DNA of 6,037 nucleotides. Source: Agrobacterium fabrum. Its GTDB lineage: Bacteria; Pseudomonadota; Alphaproteobacteria; Rhizobiales; Rhizobiaceae. The stretch spans positions 1-6,037 of the forward strand of contig QFOL01000237.1 of NCBI GenBank assembly GCA_003241215.1, written 5' to 3'. Positions 1 through 6,000 of the stretch are shown in pieces. The notes under the pieces are model-generated. The model had not been told where the DNA came from, searched no databases, and saw only the letters and a list, made by a program, of their open reading frames with translations. Both the position numbers and the translations under genes were made by a program. Each line of letters opens with the position of its first letter. Position 1 is the stretch's first letter.

Positions 1-106
1 GCAGCGCCACCAGTTCTGGCCATATCTCGTCATGGCGCTTTTTATATTCGGCCTCTTTTCCGGCAAAGAGTTTCATCTTGAAGGCGTGTTTTTCAAGTTC
101 CGGCAT
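1..106 (-). CDS. rhaU: L-rhamnose mutarotase, N-terminal 35 codons (cut by window edge)
   Basis: Seen: reading leftwards from the ATG at 106-104, the peptide begins [20 protein letters not shown] and continues through [12 protein letters not shown]. This is the N-terminal signature of the RhaM/RhaU mutarotase family. His25 in the RHDEIWPEL stretch aligns with His22 of E. coli RhaM, and Tyr21 with Tyr18. Known: these cytoplasmic proteins of about 105 residues interconvert alpha- and beta-L-rhamnose, so that imported sugar is presented as the anomer that the next enzyme accepts. Start choice: GAGAGG at 114-119 lies 7 nt upstream of the ATG, and the gap to the rhaQ stop is only 18 nt, so it is a member of the same transcript. 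The rest of the gene, and probably the kinase rhaK, lies beyond the left edge (inference). The name follows R. leguminosarum usage; rhaM is the E. coli equivalent. Confidence 0.9.
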   Translation of the reverse strand, partial: MPELEKHAFKMKLFAGKEAEYKKRHDEIWPELVAL

Positions 107-124
107 GGCTCAACCTCTCATTGT

Positions 125-1135
125 TCAGTTTCTGAGAGCCCGAAGGCGACGGACAACGATGGGGATGGCGATGGTGACGATGAGCAGCAGACCAACGAAG
201 ATCGACATGACGATACCAGGCACATTCAGAAGCCCCAGCCCGAAGGTGACGAGGCCCATGACGAAAGCGGCAATGACCACGCCCGCGATGGTGCCGGAGC
301 CGCCGAGGATGGAGACACCGCCGAGCACCACCATGGTCACCACCTCAAGTTCCCAGCCTTGGGCGATGGACGGGCGCGTGGAGCCGAGCCGCGACGTGAG
401 GCAGACGGCGGCGATGCCGCTCATCAGGCCGGTGAGCAGAAAGAGGATGAATTTCACCCGCTCGACCGGAATGCCGGAGAAACGGGCGGCGAAGGGGTTG
501 TTGCCGATGACATAGACCTGCCGGCCGAAATTGGTGGCGTGCAGCAGAATGGCGAAGAGGATGGCCATGGCGATGAACAGCACGAATTCGAAAGAAATCA
601 CCCAGAAAACGTAACCCTGACCGAAATAGGCAAAATCGGCCGGATATTTGCCATAGGCCTGATCGCCCAGCACCATATAGGAAATGCCGCGAAACAGGCT
701 CATCGTGCCGATGGTGACGACGATGGACGGCAGCTTCAGCCCTGCAACCAGAAAACCGTTGAAGGCTCCGCATAAAAGCCCGGTGCCGATGCCGATGGCG
801 ACGAGGCCGGGCGTGCCGATCCCCATTTGCACCGCAGCGCCCATGGCGGTGGAGGCAAGCGCGATGATGGCGGCGACGGAAAGATCGATTTCACCGGCGA
901 TGATCAGCAGCGCCATGGCAAAAGCGATGATTGCCTTTTCCGTGAAATTGAAGGTCGCATCCGACAGGTTCCACGCATTGAGGAAATAGGGCGAGGCCAG
1001 CGAATTGGCGATGAAGATGAGGATCGCAACGCCAAGCAGCAGCACTTCCCAGCTGGCCATGATGCGGCGTATCGGCGTGCCGAGCTTGTCTGGAATGATG
1101 CGCGGATTCTGCGCTGGTTGAGGCGTCGTGCTCAT
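125..1135 (-). CDS. rhaQ: Rhamnose ABC transporter permease RhaQ
   Basis: A 336-residue integral membrane protein of the BPD_transp_2 (RbsC-like) permease family, one of two channel subunits for rhamnose import across the inner membrane. Visible family marks are GEIDLSV at about residues 81-87, LPSIVVTIGT at 135-144, GNNPFAARFSGI at 211-222 (the conserved cytoplasmic loop that contacts the ATPase) and the glycine-rich LGGVSILGGSGT at 271-282. Hydrophobic segments run through the whole length from about residue 30, after a roughly 28-residue polar N-terminus; the C-terminus is basic. Its ATG overlaps the rhaP stop in an ATGA arrangement (1132-1135), which suggests translational coupling, and GGGAGG at 1143-1148 sits 7 nt upstream. 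The family is certain. The P/Q assignment rests on gene order matching the R. leguminosarum rha operon, since permeases of related sugar systems look alike. Confidence 0.88.
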   Translation of the reverse strand: MSTTPQPAQNPRIIPDKLGTPIRRIMASWEVLLLGVAILIFIANSLASPYFLNAWNLSDATFNFTEKAIIAFAMALLIIAGEIDLSVAAIIALASTAMGAAVQMGIGTPGLVAIGIGTGLLCGAFNGFLVAGLKLPSIVVTIGTMSLFRGISYMVLGDQAYGKYPADFAYFGQGYVFWVISFEFVLFIAMAILFAILLHATNFGRQVYVIGNNPFAARFSGIPVERVKFILFLLTGLMSGIAAVCLTSRLGSTRPSIAQGWELEVVTMVVLGGVSILGGSGTIAGVVIAAFVMGLVTFGLGLLNVPGIVMSIFVGLLLIVTIAIPIVVRRLRALRN

Positions 1136-2133
1136 GCTGCGGCCTCCCTGGCCTGATCGCTTGCTGCGCGGTCGCGCAGGATGATGCGGCCTTTTCGAGC
1201 TTCGGCGCGGGCGTTGAAGACGACGGCGAGTACGATCACCACACCGGAAATCGCCATCTGCGCGAAGGGCGAAATGCCGATGACGGGCAGGGCGTTCTTG
1301 ATGACGCCGAGGAACAGCGCGCCGAGCACCGCACCCGCCACCGAGCCGATGCCGCCGGCAATCGAGATGCCGCCGATCACATTCGCCGCCACGCTGTCCA
1401 GCTCGAAACCGGCGGCGATATCGACATAGGCAACCGCATAACGCGAGACCCAGAGATAGCTGGCGAGACCGGCGAGCGCGCCTGACAGCACGAAGGCGAA
1501 GAAGCGCGTGCGGCCGACATCGATGCCCGCATAGACGGCCGCACTCGGATTACCGCCAGATGCATAGGCCGAACGGCCGAAGGAGGTGCGGCTAAGCACC
1601 AGCCACGCGCCGGCGATGATGAGGACCGCCACCCATGAAAGTACGGGCATACCGAGGATCATGGTGCGCGGCACGTTGAGGAAGGTGGGGGAAAGCTGGT
1701 GCGCATTCACCCAGCCGCCGCCGGACAGCACAAAAGCCATACCACGATAGATGGTGAGCGTGCCAAGCGTGACGACGATGGGCGGAATGCCGAGCCACCA
1801 GACCAGCACGCCGTTGAGCGAGCCGAGAAATGCGCCGATGCCGACCGCCATGACGATGAGAAGCGGCAGGGGAATTCCCGGAAAGGCGGCATTGGTCATC
1901 GCCACCGCCATGCCGGTAAAGGCGAGATTGGCGGCAACCGAAAGATCGATGGATTTGGTGAGAATGACCGCCATCTGGCCAAGCGCCAGAATGATGAGGA
2001 TGGAGGTATCGTTGAAGATATTGACGAGATTGCCGGGCCGGCTGAAACCGGGCGCGCGCAGTGCAAAACCGGCGATCATGATGACGATGATGCCCGCCAG
2101 CAGCCATTCGCGATTTTTGAGTAGACGTTGCAT
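1132..2133 (-). CDS. rhaP: Rhamnose ABC transporter permease RhaP
   Basis: A 333-residue inner-membrane permease, partner of RhaQ in the rhamnose importer. From the chosen start the marks are TKSIDLSVAAN at about 59-69, NGVLVWWLGIPPIVVTLGT at 107-125, GGNPSAAVYAGI at 193-204 (ATPase-contact loop) and a glycine-rich IGGISIAGGIGS stretch near the C-terminal helices. The tail is charged (RAEARKGRIILRDRAASDQA). Start choice: an upstream in-frame ATG at 2154 would add seven residues (MPERGKT), but it overlaps the rhaT stop and has no Shine-Dalgarno sequence. The ATG at 2133 has GAGAGGGG at 2141-2148, 7 nt upstream, and lies 13 nt past rhaT, so it is preferred. The gene ends inside the rhaQ start (4-nt overlap). 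It is slightly less polar at its N-terminus than RhaQ. Substrate is inferred from the neighbours. Confidence 0.88.
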   Translation of the reverse strand: MQRLLKNREWLLAGIIVIMIAGFALRAPGFSRPGNLVNIFNDTSILIILALGQMAVILTKSIDLSVAANLAFTGMAVAMTNAAFPGIPLPLLIVMAVGIGAFLGSLNGVLVWWLGIPPIVVTLGTLTIYRGMAFVLSGGGWVNAHQLSPTFLNVPRTMILGMPVLSWVAVLIIAGAWLVLSRTSFGRSAYASGGNPSAAVYAGIDVGRTRFFAFVLSGALAGLASYLWVSRYAVAYVDIAAGFELDSVAANVIGGISIAGGIGSVAGAVLGALFLGVIKNALPVIGISPFAQMAISGVVIVLAVVFNARAEARKGRIILRDRAASDQAREAAA

Positions 2134-2140
2134 GGTTTTG

Positions 2141-2148
2141 CCCCTCTC
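2141..2148 (-). promoter_or_regulatory. Ribosome binding site that decides the rhaP start
   Basis: On the minus strand this reads GAGAGGGG and stands 7 nt before the ATG at 2133. It overlaps the rhaT stop codon (2149-2147). The alternative ATG at 2154 is preceded by GCCGCCACCGGCA, which has no purine-rich pairing sequence. The site therefore favours the shorter RhaP by seven residues. Confidence 0.65.
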
Positions 2149-3682
2149 AGGCATTGCCGGTGGCGGCGCGCACCAGCTTTTCCGGAGAAAAATCGGTGCG
2201 TTCGAACTGGCCCGCCATCAGGCCTTCGCGCATCACGATGGCGCGGTCGGACATGCCGAGAATTTCGGGAAGTTCGGATGAAATCATGATGATGGAGAGC
2301 CCCTCGGCGGCAAGCTCGCTGATGAAGCCATGAACGGCGGCCTTGGAGCCGATATCGATACCCTTGGTCGGTTCATCGAGAATGATGACCTTGGGCTGGG
2401 TGGCGAGCCATTTACCGATCACCACCTTCTGCTGGTTGCCACCCGAAAGCGTGCCGACGGGCACCGAAAGGGCGGCTGCGCGCAGGTCAAGCCGCGAGGC
2501 ATATTTGCGCGCCAGCGCAAATTCATTGGCGGCGGCCAGAAACCCCCTGCGCGAGGTGCGCGTGAGCGATGGCAGCGACATGTTCTGGTAGATCGGCATG
2601 TCGAGCGCCAACCCGTGGCGGCCACGCTCCTCCGGCACATAAACGATGCCGGCGCGGATCGCGTCTTCCGGCGAGCGGATGGAAAGCGGCTGGCCTTCCA
2701 GCGATACCTGCCCTGAAGCCGGCCGGGTAATGCCGAAAAGCGACTGGCAGAGTTCGGAGCGGCCGGCGCCGATCAGCCCGTAAAGGCCGAGAATCTCGCC
2801 CTTGCGCAGTTCGAGCGAAATATCGCGGAATTCCGTTTGATGCGAATAATCGCGCACTGAAAGAACCGTCGAACCGAGGGGCACGGCCTGCTTGGGAAAG
2901 GCGTTCGTCACGTCACGGCCGACCATCAGCCGCACAATCTCGTCCTGCGGCGTGGCGGCGAGATTGCCCGCACCGACCATCCTGCCGTCGCGGAACACGG
3001 CGTAGTTCTCGGCGATCTCATAGACCTCATCGAACTTGTGGCTGATGAAGAGGATGGCCTTGCCCTGCCGCTTGAGGTTCTCGACGATGCGGAAGAGATC
3101 ATCGATCTCCTTGCGGGAAAGCGCAGCCGTCGGTTCGTCCATGATGACGATGCGCGCCTCGACCGAAAGCGCGCGGGCGATGGCGACGAGGTGGCGCTGG
3201 GCGATGGACAGGTCCTTCAGCCGGATCGTCGGATCGATGGTGCTTTCGAGTTGTTCCAGCAGGATTCTGGCGCGCGTGTTGATGGTCTTCCAGTCGATCA
3301 GACCGAAACGACCTTTGGGCGCATGGCCGAGGAAGATGTTTTCGCCGACGGAGAGCTCGTCGAACAGCACGGTTTCCTGATGAATGGCGGTGACGCCGGC
3401 GTCGATGGCGTCCTGTGCGCTGTGAAAATGGACAGGTTGGCCATCGAGAAGGATTTCGCCCTCGTTGGGGCGATAGATGCCGGTGAGGATTTTGACGAGC
3501 GTGGATTTGCCCGCACCGTTCTCGCCGATCAGCGCGGTGACCTTGCCGGGATAAAGCGCGATATCGACGCTATCAAGCGCTTTGACGCCGGGGAATATCT
3601 GGCTGATGCCGCGCATTTCGAGAATGGGCGTGGCGCTGGAAGTCGCTGGGATGTCTATGGTTTGGGTTTCAGCACGCATCAT
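2147..3682 (-). CDS. rhaT: Rhamnose ABC transporter ATP-binding protein RhaT
   Basis: A 511-residue cytoplasmic ATPase with two tandem ABC domains, the usual size and layout of RbsA/MglA-type sugar importers. Domain 1: Walker A GENGAGKST (53-61), a degenerate signature LSIAQRH (158-164), Walker B IVIMDEPTAAL (178-188) and the switch His in FISHKF (213-218). Domain 2: a degenerate Walker A GLIGAGRSE (302-310), canonical signature LSGGNQQKV (412-420), Walker B VIILDEPTKGID (432-443) and SSELPE where the switch His would be. These departures in domain 2 are normal for the family and mean one hydrolytically competent site, so they are not signs of decay. This RhaT is the ATPase of the rhizobial naming and is unrelated to E. 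coli RhaT, a proton symporter. The start offers two adjacent ATGs (3682 and 3679) with no clear Shine-Dalgarno sequence. The 225-nt gap before it holds a palindromic element. Confidence 0.93.
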   Translation of the reverse strand: MMRAETQTIDIPATSSATPILEMRGISQIFPGVKALDSVDIALYPGKVTALIGENGAGKSTLVKILTGIYRPNEGEILLDGQPVHFHSAQDAIDAGVTAIHQETVLFDELSVGENIFLGHAPKGRFGLIDWKTINTRARILLEQLESTIDPTIRLKDLSIAQRHLVAIARALSVEARIVIMDEPTAALSRKEIDDLFRIVENLKRQGKAILFISHKFDEVYEIAENYAVFRDGRMVGAGNLAATPQDEIVRLMVGRDVTNAFPKQAVPLGSTVLSVRDYSHQTEFRDISLELRKGEILGLYGLIGAGRSELCQSLFGITRPASGQVSLEGQPLSIRSPEDAIRAGIVYVPEERGRHGLALDMPIYQNMSLPSLTRTSRRGFLAAANEFALARKYASRLDLRAAALSVPVGTLSGGNQQKVVIGKWLATQPKVIILDEPTKGIDIGSKAAVHGFISELAAEGLSIIMISSELPEILGMSDRAIVMREGLMAGQFERTDFSPEKLVRAATGNA

Positions 3683-3721
3683 CAGGTATTACCGGTCAGT
3701 TTTGAGTGAAGTGATCGGGGC

Positions 3722-3877
3722 CACCCCCCTCTGCCCTGCCGGGCATCTCCCCCACAAGGAGGGAGATCGGCCAGAAGAAAACGCTCGCTTACTCGCAACG
3801 TTAGAGATGGCCGAGAGGCCGCCGCATATTGATCTCCCCCCTTGTGGGGGAGATGCCCGGCAGGGCAGAGGGGGGTG
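3722..3877. repeat. Large imperfect palindrome, Rhizobiales RIME/RPE-like intergenic repeat
   Basis: Arms 3722-3768 and 3831-3877 are inverted copies, 47 nt each, with one mismatch (A3760 against C3839), around a 62-nt centre. Each arm also folds on itself. In the right arm, 3832-3840 pairs with 3846-3854 (9 bp, 5-nt loop); in the left arm, 3745-3753 pairs with 3759-3767 with one mismatch; and GCCC/GGGC pairs flank TGCC at 3733-3744. The centre has a further GGCC-GAGA-GGCC hairpin at 3809-3820. Known: rhizobial genomes carry families of palindromic intergenic mosaic elements (RIME, RPE), and the CCTGCCGGGCATCTCCCCC type is widespread in Rhizobiales. Which family it belongs to is not certain. 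It sits between the binding-protein gene and the ATPase gene, so its RNA would form a strong stem-loop in the operon transcript. It lacks the U-tract of an intrinsic terminator. No target duplication is evident. Confidence 0.85.
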
Positions 3878-3907
3878 CCCTCCACGCACTGCCGTCACTT
3901 CTCAAGA

Positions 3908-4918
3908 TCAAAAAATCTTCGAGAACTGATCGATATTCTTCGCATCATAAACAAACGGATCGGCCATGGCCGCTTCGCTGTTTTCGCCAACCTTGATCTT
4001 GCCCATGCGGCCGGCTTCGATTTCCGAGCCCGGCTTGCCGTCGGTTTCGCCCTTCACCAGGCGATAGGCGATCTGGGTGGCGGAGTAACCGAGGTCGATC
4101 GGGTTCCAGATGGCGAATTCCTTGGTGGCGCCCGACTTGATGGCGCCGGCCATTTCAGACGGCAGGCCAAGGCCAGTCACATAGACCTGACCGATCTTGC
4201 CCGCGTCCTTCACAGCCTGCGAGGCGGCGAGAACGCCAACCGTCGTCGGCGCGACGATAACCTTCACATTCGGCTGCGAGGAGAGCAGTCCCTGCGCTTC
4301 GCGGTAGCTCTTGTCGGCCAGGTCGTCGCCATAAACAGTCGTGACGAGGTTGAGGCCGGGGAAGTCTTTCAGCTGCTTTTTCATCTCGTCGATCCAGATA
4401 TTCTGGTTCGTGGAGGTGGTGGTGGCCGAAAGAATGGCGAAATCGCCCTTGCCACCTTCCAGATGCGACGCGGCGAGCTGCAGGCACATCTTGCCGATCA
4501 GCGCGTTGGACGAAGGGTTGAGCTGGAGAATGCGGCCTTCAGGTGCCACGCCGGAATCCCAGGAAATGACCTTGATGCCGCGCTGGGCCGCCTTTTTCAG
4601 CGCCGGAACCACGGCGTCGGGGTCATTGGCGGAAATGGCGATGGCGTCGACGCCCTGCGCGATCAGCGAATTGATGACTTCGATCTGGCCTTCCGCCGTG
4701 GTGCTGGTCGGGCCGGTATAGATGATCTCGACGCCGCCGAGGTCCTTTGCGGCCTCCTGCGCGCCCTTGTTCGCGGCTTCGAAAAAGCCGTTGCCGAGCG
4801 ATTTGACCACAAGTGCGATCTTCACATCGGCGGCCTGGGCGACGCCGCCCAGCCCTGCGACGGAGAGCGCCGCGCTGAGCGCTAGAGCGCTCGTCAATGT
4901 TCTGCGTGTAAGTTTCAT
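3908..4918 (-). CDS. rhaS: Periplasmic L-rhamnose-binding protein RhaS
   Basis: A 336-residue periplasmic binding protein of the Peripla_BP_4 (RbsB/LsrB-like) type, which captures the sugar and delivers it to RhaP/RhaQ. The N-terminus MKLTRRTLTSALALSAALSV leads into a signal peptide ending AQA-AD, with likely cleavage after residue 29; there is no lipobox Cys, so it is soluble. Mature landmarks are IALVVKSLGNGFFEAANKGA (34-53), LIAQGVDAIAISANDPDAVVPAL (85-107), WDSG (120-123), and WNPIDLGYSATQIAYRL (271-287) in the C-terminal lobe. GGGAGGA at 4928-4934 lies 9 nt upstream of the ATG. The spacing to the rhaR stop is 47 nt, so cotranscription is likely. The RR near the N-terminus fits the twin-arginine motif poorly (no phenylalanine), so Sec export is more likely. 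By sequence alone an AI-2 binding (LsrB) role could be considered; the mutarotase, RhaR and RhaD neighbours favour rhamnose. Confidence 0.9.
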   Translation of the reverse strand: MKLTRRTLTSALALSAALSVAGLGGVAQAADVKIALVVKSLGNGFFEAANKGAQEAAKDLGGVEIIYTGPTSTTAEGQIEVINSLIAQGVDAIAISANDPDAVVPALKKAAQRGIKVISWDSGVAPEGRILQLNPSSNALIGKMCLQLAASHLEGGKGDFAILSATTTSTNQNIWIDEMKKQLKDFPGLNLVTTVYGDDLADKSYREAQGLLSSQPNVKVIVAPTTVGVLAASQAVKDAGKIGQVYVTGLGLPSEMAGAIKSGATKEFAIWNPIDLGYSATQIAYRLVKGETDGKPGSEIEAGRMGKIKVGENSEAAMADPFVYDAKNIDQFSKIF

Positions 4919-4923
4919 GTCCC

Positions 4924-4954
4924 TTTTCCTCCCGTTTTGAACCTTTTTCCTCCC
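4924..4954 (-). promoter_or_regulatory. Duplicated Shine-Dalgarno block before rhaS
   Basis: On the minus strand the 10-mer GGGAGGAAAA occurs twice in the 47-nt rhaR-rhaS gap, at 4954-4945 and 4933-4924, exactly 21 nt apart. The copy nearer the gene is correctly placed for the rhaS ATG (9 nt from GGAGG). The distal copy has no start codon behind it and lies just after the rhaR stop codon. It could act as a standby ribosome site for a gene whose product is needed in excess, or be a simple small duplication. Confidence 0.5.
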
Positions 4955-4965
4955 TCCGGTGCTCC

Positions 4966-5796
4966 TCAGGCGACCGAAGAAGAATCCTCTTCATCCGGTG
5001 GGGTGGCTGTCTTGCCATCCCTCACCGCGCCGACGACCAGCAATTCCACGCCGGCATCTTCCACCATCCTCGCCGCCTCATCGGAAATCCCGTCATCGGT
5101 AATGATGGTCGAGACATTTTCGAGCGGGCATAAAATGAGGCTGGATCGCTTTCTGAATTTCGAAGAATCGACCATGACGATCAGCTCTTCCGCCTGCCGC
5201 ATCAGCTTCTGCTCGCTCTGGATAACCAGCGCGTCGGATTCCATGATGCCGAGAGCGCCCACGCCCTGCGCACCGAGAAAAATCCGCCGCGCATAAAAAT
5301 TGCGGATCGCATCATTCTCGAAAGGCGACAGGATGAGGCTCTGATCGCGATAGATCGCGCCGCCCGGAACGCTGACATTGCATTTGGAATGTTTGACCAG
5401 ATGCTCGGCGATGGCGAAAGAATTGGTCATCACCTGCAGGCGTCGCGCCGCCATGTAATGCACCATCTGGAATGTGGTCGTGCCGCCATTCAGAATGATC
5501 GCGTCGCCATCGTTGCAGAGATCGACCGCCTTGCGCGCAATTGCGCGTTTCTTGTCGATATTGACCGATTCGGACACGCGGAATGGCCGGGCGGCCAGAT
5601 TGCCGAGCTGCGGCGGATGCACCGCTTCCGCCCCGCCGCGCACGCGGCGCAACTTGCCCTGAACATGCAGGGACGCGATATCCCGGCGGATCGTCGCTTC
5701 CGACGCATCCGTCAGTTCGGCAATATCCTGCACCGTCACGACAGCTTTTTCCTGCGTGGCGCTCAAGATGATGCGATGGCGTTCGCGTTCGTGCAT
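4966..5796 (-). CDS. rhaR: DeoR-family repressor of the rhamnose locus, RhaR
   Basis: A 276-residue DeoR-type regulator. The N-terminal winged helix-turn-helix spans about residues 3-57: ERERHRIIL, then the recognition helix ASEATIRRDIASL (31-43) and the wing LRRVRGGA (49-56). The C-terminal DeoR sensor domain (about 75-255) has the sugar-phosphate-isomerase-like features GDAIILNGGTTTFQM (97-111), MTNSFAIAEHL (123-133), FLGAQGVGALGIMESDA (173-189) and VDSSKF (209-214). Known: such regulators usually repress and are released by a phosphorylated sugar; rhamnulose-1-phosphate or a related intermediate is the natural guess (inference). AGGAGGA at 5801-5807 precedes the ATG by 4 nt. It is the first gene of its operon, so it probably controls itself. 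The last dozen residues are acidic and serine-rich (DEEDSSSVA), a tail outside the domain. This RhaR differs from the AraC-type RhaR of E. coli. Confidence 0.92.
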   Translation of the reverse strand: MHERERHRIILSATQEKAVVTVQDIAELTDASEATIRRDIASLHVQGKLRRVRGGAEAVHPPQLGNLAARPFRVSESVNIDKKRAIARKAVDLCNDGDAIILNGGTTTFQMVHYMAARRLQVMTNSFAIAEHLVKHSKCNVSVPGGAIYRDQSLILSPFENDAIRNFYARRIFLGAQGVGALGIMESDALVIQSEQKLMRQAEELIVMVDSSKFRKRSSLILCPLENVSTIITDDGISDEAARMVEDAGVELLVVGAVRDGKTATPPDEEDSSSVA

Positions 5797-5814
5797 GGGG
5801 TCCTCCTGATTGTG

Positions 5815-5842
5815 ATTATTCGCAATCTCTTTACGTTGTCAA
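5815..5842 (-). promoter_or_regulatory. Predicted sigma-70 promoter of the rhaR-rhaS-rhaT-rhaP-rhaQ-rhaU operon
   Basis: On the minus strand a perfect -35 box TTGACA (5842-5837) is followed after 16 bp by AATAAT (5820-5815), which matches the TATAAT consensus at five of six positions. The start site would fall near 5808, immediately before the Shine-Dalgarno sequence at 5807-5801. This gives a very short leader of about 12 nt. The -35 box lies inside the left 19-bp inverted site, so a protein bound there would block polymerase. Confidence 0.65.
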
Positions 5843-5909
5843 TCAAGAACGATCAAATTAATCAATATCGCGCTGCAACATGAAAATTTATGATCGTTTT
5901 TGATTGACA
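5837..5909. promoter_or_regulatory. Paired 19-bp inverted sites, candidate RhaR operators
   Basis: The left site at 5837-5855 (TGTCAATCAAGAACGATCA) is the reverse complement of the right site at 5891-5909 (TGATCGTTTTTGATTGACA) except at one base (G5848). They are separated by a 35-bp AT-rich spacer, with centres 54 bp apart, close to five helical turns. Each contains TTGACA pointing outward: 5842-5837 for the rhaR side and 5904-5909 for the rhaD side. The symmetry and position suggest binding by RhaR to shut both promoters, possibly with looping or a tetramer (inference). Further AATCAA/GATCAA/AATCAA words at 5841, 5851 and 5860 repeat at about 10 bp within the left half. Confidence 0.7.
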
Positions 5910-5933
5910 TTATGCTTTTGGATGCGCGATATC
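5904..5933 (+). promoter_or_regulatory. Predicted promoter for the divergent rhaD-like gene
   Basis: TTGACA at 5904-5909 is a perfect -35 box. The best -10 candidate is GATATC at 5928-5933 (18-bp spacing), which matches TATAAT poorly, so this promoter looks weaker than the opposing one or needs help. Transcription would start near 5940 and give a leader of about 55-60 nt. The -35 box is embedded in the right-hand inverted site. Confidence 0.5.
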
Positions 5934-5970
5934 TGCCATCAAAGGAGGCGGGCCGGTATCGGCTCCGCGA

Positions 5971-6000
5971 ATGCAGACAGATATTGGGAGGAAGACATGA
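5971..6000 (+). other. Possible nine-codon leader ORF overlapping the rhaD start
   Basis: An ATG at 5971 opens a frame encoding MQTDIGRKT and ends at TGA 5998-6000, overlapping the rhaD-like ATG (5997-5999) as ATGA. No Shine-Dalgarno sequence lies at normal distance: the AAAGGAGG at 5941-5948 is 22 nt upstream, with a small GCCG-GTAT-CGGC hairpin (5952-5963) between. It may be chance; if translated it would couple to the downstream gene. Confidence 0.2.

Noticed and set aside
32..775. A 247-codon plus-strand open frame opposite rhaQ and the rhaU start
   Set aside because: The translation is a low-complexity D/G/H/E-rich string produced by the complement of a hydrophobic membrane-protein gene; the real genes on the minus strand have motifs and ribosome sites.
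2147..3682. Degenerate second nucleotide site in RhaT (GAGRSE, missing switch His) as a sign of a broken gene
   Set aside because: This asymmetry is standard for RbsA/MglA-type fused ATPases; the frame is intact and of normal length.
3722..3877. Interpretation of the palindrome as an intrinsic terminator or a transposon
   Set aside because: No U-tract follows the stems on the minus strand, there is no transposase, and no clear flanking duplication was found; a non-coding interspersed repeat fits better.
3582..3929. Short frames on both strands through the repeat, with peptides such as PLCPAGHLPHK
   Set aside because: These are translations of the palindromic element, which reads much the same on both strands; such peptides are a known source of spurious small-protein annotations in Rhizobiales.
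3842..4885. A 347-codon plus-strand open frame covering nearly all of rhaS
   Set aside because: It is antisense to a clear signal-peptide-bearing binding protein, begins inside the palindromic repeat, has no ribosome site, and its composition (rich in R, G, D, H) is typical of a GC-rich antisense shadow.
3908..4918. Assignment of the transporter to autoinducer-2 uptake (Lsr)
   Set aside because: The binding protein and permeases resemble that branch, but the adjacent mutarotase, the DeoR regulator and the RhaD-like start point to rhamnose.
5811..5829. TGTGA at 5811 as half of a CRP-type site
   Set aside because: The second half (TCACA) is missing at the required spacing, and rhizobia do not generally use CRP for sugar operons as enterics do.
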